6,945 bases of DNA, taken from the NCBI GenBank assembly GCA_028717025.1, contig JAQUOR010000088.1, forward strand, positions 1 to 6,945, in the 5' to 3' direction. The position numbers and the translations under genes are program-made. Positions 1 through 6,000 of this stretch are shown piece after piece. This DNA is from Candidatus Omnitrophota bacterium (GTDB taxonomy: Bacteria > Omnitrophota > Gorgyraeia > Duberdicusellales > 4484-171). The notes beneath the pieces were generated by a model. It was not told the DNA's origin and made no database searches. It saw nothing but the letters and a program-made list of their open reading frames with translations. Each line of letters starts with the position of its first letter. Positions within the stretch are counted from its first letter, which is position 1.

Positions 1-3000
1 TCCATCTCTTGTGCCGAAGGCCAACGGCTATACTTATGTAAGGTAGCGCGTAACCAGCCATAGAATGTTGAAGATATGCTGTAACGCGCCCAAGTATCCT
101 GCGAAGGATTATTCGCGTGTAACTGCGCTAATTCGACATTGAGCCTGCGGATGGCCTCAACTGCTTTATCGCGGCGCGCGATCAGGCGGGCGATATCTTC
201 TTTGATCTGCTCTGCCCGCTCTTGTGAGGCGGCACGGGAAAGTTCGCTGCGTAACTGACTCAATTCTTCAGCGGTTCTCCGCACTCTTGCAATGGCTTTC
301 TCGCGGCTGCCTTCAAGGGTTGAAGCAGCTGCCATGTATCCTTCTACCTCTTCTCTATCAGAAGCATAAGCCCTGCGTAGTTGATGTAATGCCCTACGTG
401 AATCGCTGCTTAAAGAAACGCGTAAGCCTTCAACTGTTGCCTTCACTAAACGTCCCCACCAGTTAAGTCTGCCGTCTCTTCTGTGTGCCTTGTGATTGAA
501 AGCCCATGCAATTGCTCTTCCTAAAATATTACCTTCTCCTTGCATGGGCAGATTGTGAGAAAATGCTAAGTTTGTTCCTTCAGGGAGAATGATCCAGCCA
601 CGTAAAGTGGCGTTGCCACCACGTGGCTTTACGCCACGGACCCCCTCTCTCTCATCCCTCATCATTCGTCCCTCGTCATTCGTAAAAATAACCCTGCCAC
701 TGATCATGTCATTCATGTCGCTGTGGGCATTAGGGCTGCTTGAGGACGCTTGGAAGGGATCCGGCACCTCTATGGGTGTATTTTTGCGAGTATCGAATAG
801 ATCATTCAATCCCTCTTCAAAAGTCCTGTCATACAAATCGATGTTGATATCAACGTCTTTGATCTCGCTAGATGTTTCGTCGTTAAATATAATCTTCACT
901 CCAAGAATATCGTCAGTTGGGCCGACCACTATCCGTGCGTGAGAAAATACTTTTTTGAAACGTGTCAATAAACCCTCTTTCGTTCTTCCGTCTCGGCCAG
1001 TGTTGCAGCTATTTAAAATAACAACGCCATCTTTTTCAAGATAGTCCCCCATAGAATCTTTAACATCATCTGTCCTAAGGGTGTATTTGAGATTGTTACT
1101 ATTTATATCTTCATCTCGGCTTACGCCTAAACGCATAACAGTTGGGTGTCCATGTCCACCAAAGATCAATACTTGCGCGCGCGCTTGCGTCGTGGCGACA
1201 TCCAAAGCTTGATACAACTCTTCCTTTGTTGCCACTTCAAAATAAATAACGCGGTAACCGTGTGCTATCAGGTCACTAAAGAGATCCTTTGTTAAAGCAA
1301 AGTATCCATTATCATCTGAGGCAGGATATATGACTACCGCTATTGGCCGGTCATCGGATTTATTGTTCGCTCTATTCTTTACGATCTCTCGTAAACCATT
1401 TCGGTCGAAACGCTCAGGATAAAGTATCGTTGAAAGCACCTCTTGCACTTCTTCTGTATATTCCTCATCAGAAAATAATTCCCTGTAGAACACATCACGC
1501 AGTGCCGGTATCCACATTTTATCAGCTCGTGCCATGCGCAGGATCTCTTCTTTTGATAAATTAATTTCTTTAAGTATCTCTGTTGCTGCCTGGGCTGCCG
1601 GCTGATTTATCTTCTGAGAAGCAATACGCGCGACATCTTTGATTGTTTCAAAGGCTCTCGTCTCAAGGACAAAACTCCTGTAAAACGGCGCTATCTCTGT
1701 GATGCCCTCCAGGGCGTATTGCGACCAATTTGCGGCCGCTTGAGCTAAGCGTCTCATAGCATCCTGCTGCGCTTTATTCCTTGAGTATTCGCTTCCGAAG
1801 ACTACACCCTTTTGTTCTTTTATGAAATCAATTAAAATACGAATCAATCTTTGCACCCGGGATACTTCCGGACCAATCGAAATGCTTCGCGCCTCTAAAT
1901 CTTTCGCGTCAAGAAGAGCATCCCAAATCACCCTTACCGCATTTCTCTCAGCTGCCAGATCTGCATTCGGGCTCTTGAGCACTTCTATCGCTGCATCAAG
2001 ATCTGACTTTGAACCGTCATTCTCGGTAGAAACGCTCTGGGAAGCTCCCGTGAAGCTAAAAACAAAAGGTAAAGCTCCTGCAGACCGGGGGAAATTCCTT
2101 CTGGTAACGCCCTGAACCCTCTGGGCAGCCGAAGAAGCTGCCCCGCCACGGACCCCCTCTCTCTCATCCCTCATCATCCGTCCCTCGTCATTCGTAAAAA
2201 TAACCCTGCCACGGGCCCTCTCAACTAAGTTGGATCTTGTTGACTTCGTAGGTTGGAAGAATGCCGTAATAGCGTTCCACACCAACTGCGATGTCAAGCG
2301 CGCGTTCGCCAAGGACCCTCTCAAAGTGGTGATTGACCTGTTCCAGAACGATTCCTGAGCGGGTGTTGACAAAGAAGTTGAAAATTCTGTTGTCATAGCC
2401 CCTTGCTGAGACAAAAATGAACCCTTTCTTGTCGACCACGAAGTGACGAAACTCCAAACCCTGTGTATCCATGGTAACCTCCTTTCTCTTCCTGCCACGG
2501 AAAGGAAGGGGTCACTAATACTGTGAATAATAGTTTTCAAGAGCCCACGTGCCAAAAATGGGGAGGTTGGGGAGGCAACCTTGGCGCGAAGTGAGCTCTT
2601 GAAAACATTAAAAGCCGCCTTCAGGCTTCTTCCTGCCACGGAAGACAGAACCCTGTAAAGCGGCTTTATCACCAAACCAATTGTATATATAGGTAAAGAA
2701 AGAATAGAACTTAAGATTGAGGACGATATTTTTGCGGGTTTGTAACTTGCAGCTTGAAGCTTGCGGCTTGAAACAGGCGGAGCGAGACCGCTGGTAAATT
2801 TGTATTCCTGAGCTTTCGGTCGAACAAAATTAACTACACGATTTATAAGAAGACGAATTACTTTAGGCAGCTCTACTCTTGAACCACCGTTCGTATCTTT
2901 TCCAGCACCACCGGAGCCGTTCGCATTACCCATGCTTACGGTTCTTGCACCTTCTTCGCTATCCGAAGCGGTATCACTTTGCCCACCATTATCTATAGAT

Positions 3001-6000
3001 ATATCGGCTGCACCCTTAGCAGCTCTATCATCTTTAGATGTCTCTTGAGCATTATCTATCTTACCATCTGTTTTTCCCGAGCCATCCCGCACGACGGTGT
3101 TAGCGGGTAGGCCCACAGTGCGGCCCGTACTAGGACCATTAATAAATAAACCTGCCTCTTGAGGCTTTGTAGTATTTAAAGAGTCTGCGGTTGCTGATAA
3201 ATTCCTCTGCGCTGTAGCCTGCACGTAAGCCTTCCCTAAGGCGAGGAAGGCGCGTAGACTTGGAAATGACCCAATAAATGAATTACTACCGGGTAAAACC
3301 TGCGCTGCCGCAGGTACGGTCATATCTGGCCTTGATTGATCCTTGCGTGCACGTTGCTTTTCCTGAGCCTTTGTCTGTCTTACATCACGTTCAATACCCG
3401 CACGTTCGGCAGCCAAGATAGCAATTTCATGCGCATCAGTAGTCATCTGCTCTGCCCTATCCTCGATGACTTCATGAGCAATTCTTTCCAAAAGCGTTAA
3501 TTGCGAAGCTTGCAATATATCCTGAGCAATCACGATAATAAGGCGGCCGTCTTCTGTTCTTGCCTTTAACGCATCTTCCCTGTTGGGCATTGCTGATCTG
3601 GGTAAGCTGATAATGGTAGGCTCACGGTAATTGTGTTCGCCGACCATGCCTTTTAGTATATCTCTTATAGGTAAGCTAAGAGCTTCTAACGATTCCAGAG
3701 GTACTATCTGGCCTTCTCTCCGGGCAAGCATTCCTTCCACAAAATCCTGCGCCTGTTGACGGGTAAGGCTTTCGTTAAAACCAACCGATGTAGAGTCAAT
3801 GCCTAATTCTTTGTCGGAAACATACTGCTCAAAGCGCCAGCCGAGTAAGCCACTTTCCGTATCAGGAACTGCATCATCAGAACGCGAGCCTTTAGCTTTC
3901 AGGAAACCTGCGGGAGGCATCAATCCTTTACCGCGTAATTTAGCGTCTAATACTTTTGCCACTGCCAAGGCTTCTTGCTCCTTTACAGCAAGTTCTCCCG
4001 GCTGAGTTACATGAAAATATAAGGTAATGGTCTTTCCTACCTGCGTATCGCTGCCGCTGTTTAAATCTCTTAAATTATCGAGATTAGCAATAACTTTATG
4101 CGAAATGCCTCGAGCTTGCAGTTCCGGTAATACTTCAGCCAATACCGTAGCGGCATTTTCCTCAGTCATGGCAACATGGACTTTAAATGCTGCCAATGGG
4201 TGTACCGGATAATGGCTGGCTTCAGAAATCTTCCAGTAGCCATGGCTTATTGGGTCTTCGGAATAACCTTTTTCCGTTGCAGCTTGGATTGGATCTCCTG
4301 CGGTTGCAACATCACCTTCTCTCTGCGCCGGTGTGCTTATTTCCAATAACGCATCATCAGCCTCGGCATTAACTTCATCAATGAGATCTGCCTTTAATTT
4401 ATCGGCATCTGACAGCGAGAAAGCATCAATCGCATCAAGCAGGCGTTTTCTTTCAGCTTCTATCTGTTCTTTGGATAAACCGGGGATAAAGGCATTAATG
4501 ATGGATTGTCTAAAGGTTTCAAGGGCGGGATTGTTATCGTCTGCGTCGGGAGTCAAATCTTCAGAATCACCGGATGCGGTGGCCTCTACAGCCGGAGTAT
4601 TGATCATTCCTCTTAAGGGTAAAGAAAACATCTTAGGCTCATTGGTCAAACCATCCAATACTGCTACAGGTACTTCATGGCCGTCGCGTTTTGCTCTTTC
4701 GGTGATCACCAATTTATCGCCAACCTTATGAATCCAGTGTAAAACATCAGTGTCTTGAGCGGCACCAGGCAGACGCACTTGCGCCCCGCCTAATCTTTCT
4801 GCTAACGCTTGAGGCAAGAATCGTTTCGTCCCGTTATTGCCGATCCATAAAACATCGTCTGATTCGTGTTTACCTAACGAAAACTCGAGCGTAACGGTCG
4901 GCGCTTCACTCCTATCAAGGGGCGTTAATAAACGGTCAACGCTTCCATTACGCTCTAATGCTGCGGGGTTGCCCACGACAACACCTAAGCTTCCGTCTTT
5001 TAATACAACGGAAGAATATTGCGGATTCTGATCCGGCCGCACGCTAACACCTAACCTTTCCAAGCTGTCACGCAAGGCCCCTATGGCTTTTTTCTGTCTT
5101 CTGCCGGGCTTTGTGATTTCTTCTGCTCTCTGTCTGACCACAAATGCTTTTCCATTAACCCCCTTAACCACTGTTCCTTCGCGTACCAGGTCTCTTTCTG
5201 CCAACGGCCTTGTAGCATCAAAAACCTGCTCTTGAGCGTTTACTTCTGCGCTATCTACCACCTGCAACTCAACGGGACGATTCTTGCTTCTATATATTCC
5301 ATCGGTACCGGGCTCTAATCCTTCCACGAAATGTTCCGGGTGAACTCCCCTTAATGCTCTTGTCAGTGCCATTCTGTCTTTATCCTCAGGGAGCGCTTGG
5401 GCTATAACATCCCAAAGTTCCTTTTGGACAGTACCTTGCTCAAACGTTTCCGCAATCCTTTCGCGCTGCTCTGATTCTGCTTTCGCTTGAGCTGCCATGC
5501 GCGCCTGTTCTTTTTCCAGCTCTTTAAACTGTTCGGAGATGGCATGTTTCTGAGCAAGTTTTTCGCGTGCAGAAAGATGAGAATCATCAATAACCCGATG
5601 CAAGGCAGGCTCCAGATAATTTTCGATCTGTACCTGTTCTTGAAGCTCTTTTGGTAACCCTTCAAGCATCTGCATTGCTTGCGTTTCTGCCTGCTCTAAT
5701 TGTCTTGAGACATTCGCGCGCTCTAACTGTGCCAGCAAACGAGTTCTGGTCATGTCTACTAATACCGGTTCTTGATTTGCATCGAGCTGTTCTCTAAGGT
5801 CGGCAGATGTAATCGCTTGTCTGACTTCTTCTACCCGTTGCTCAATGGATTGTGCGGGCGTATCTTTAACCGGTGTTGGTTCTTCTTGAACACCTTCAAC
5901 CTTATCCTCTAAATCCTGGGCAGCCAAGCGAGTCCTCTGTGCTTGAGAAAAGAGAGGCTGCACCACTGACGCCCCTTCCATAGCCAGATCCCTGACCAGC

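Noticed and set aside
597..700. CRISPR-like or integron attC-like site
   Set aside because: The repeated words are too short and too close for a CRISPR array, there is no regular spacer, and the attC core sites are not seen. A palindromic interspersed repeat explains it better.
1985..2167. Minus-strand 60-codon frame starting inside the 69-bp repeat
   Set aside because: It is a different phase from the giant frame, shows no globular pattern and overlaps well-behaved coding sequence. The ATG is part of the repeat.
2505..2545. Sigma-70-like promoter upstream of the 83-aa ORF (TTGAAA ... TATTAG on the minus strand)
   Set aside because: The spacing between the two boxes is about 14 bases, too short, and the TTGAAA is part of the palindrome arm. 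Not supported enough to annotate.
2655..2733. Membrane-spanning segment in the giant frame (SSILSLPIYTIGLVIK)
   Set aside because: It is moderately hydrophobic but broken by Ser and Pro, and lies in the doubtful repeat-rich stretch where it is uncertain that the frame is translated.
3815..4262. Complete lanthipeptide synthetase or biosynthetic cluster
   Set aside because: Only the N-terminal lyase-like part is present. No kinase motif, LanC zinc-ligand cyclase or precursor peptide is visible in the window.
4333..4731. Plus-strand open frame of 132 codons
   Set aside because: It lies opposite the lyase/linker part of the giant minus-strand frame, is rich in Ser and Ala as antisense shadows are, and lacks a convincing ribosome site. 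The same applies to plus-strand frames at 224-466, 589-942, 1343-1564, 1822-2115, 3799-4372, 4837-5031 and 6190-6381.
5402..5665. Minus-strand 87-codon frame beginning MKGYQKSF
   Set aside because: It is an out-of-frame reading of the coiled-coil segment, very rich in Lys, Ser and Leu. The giant frame over the same bases gives a clean heptad pattern.
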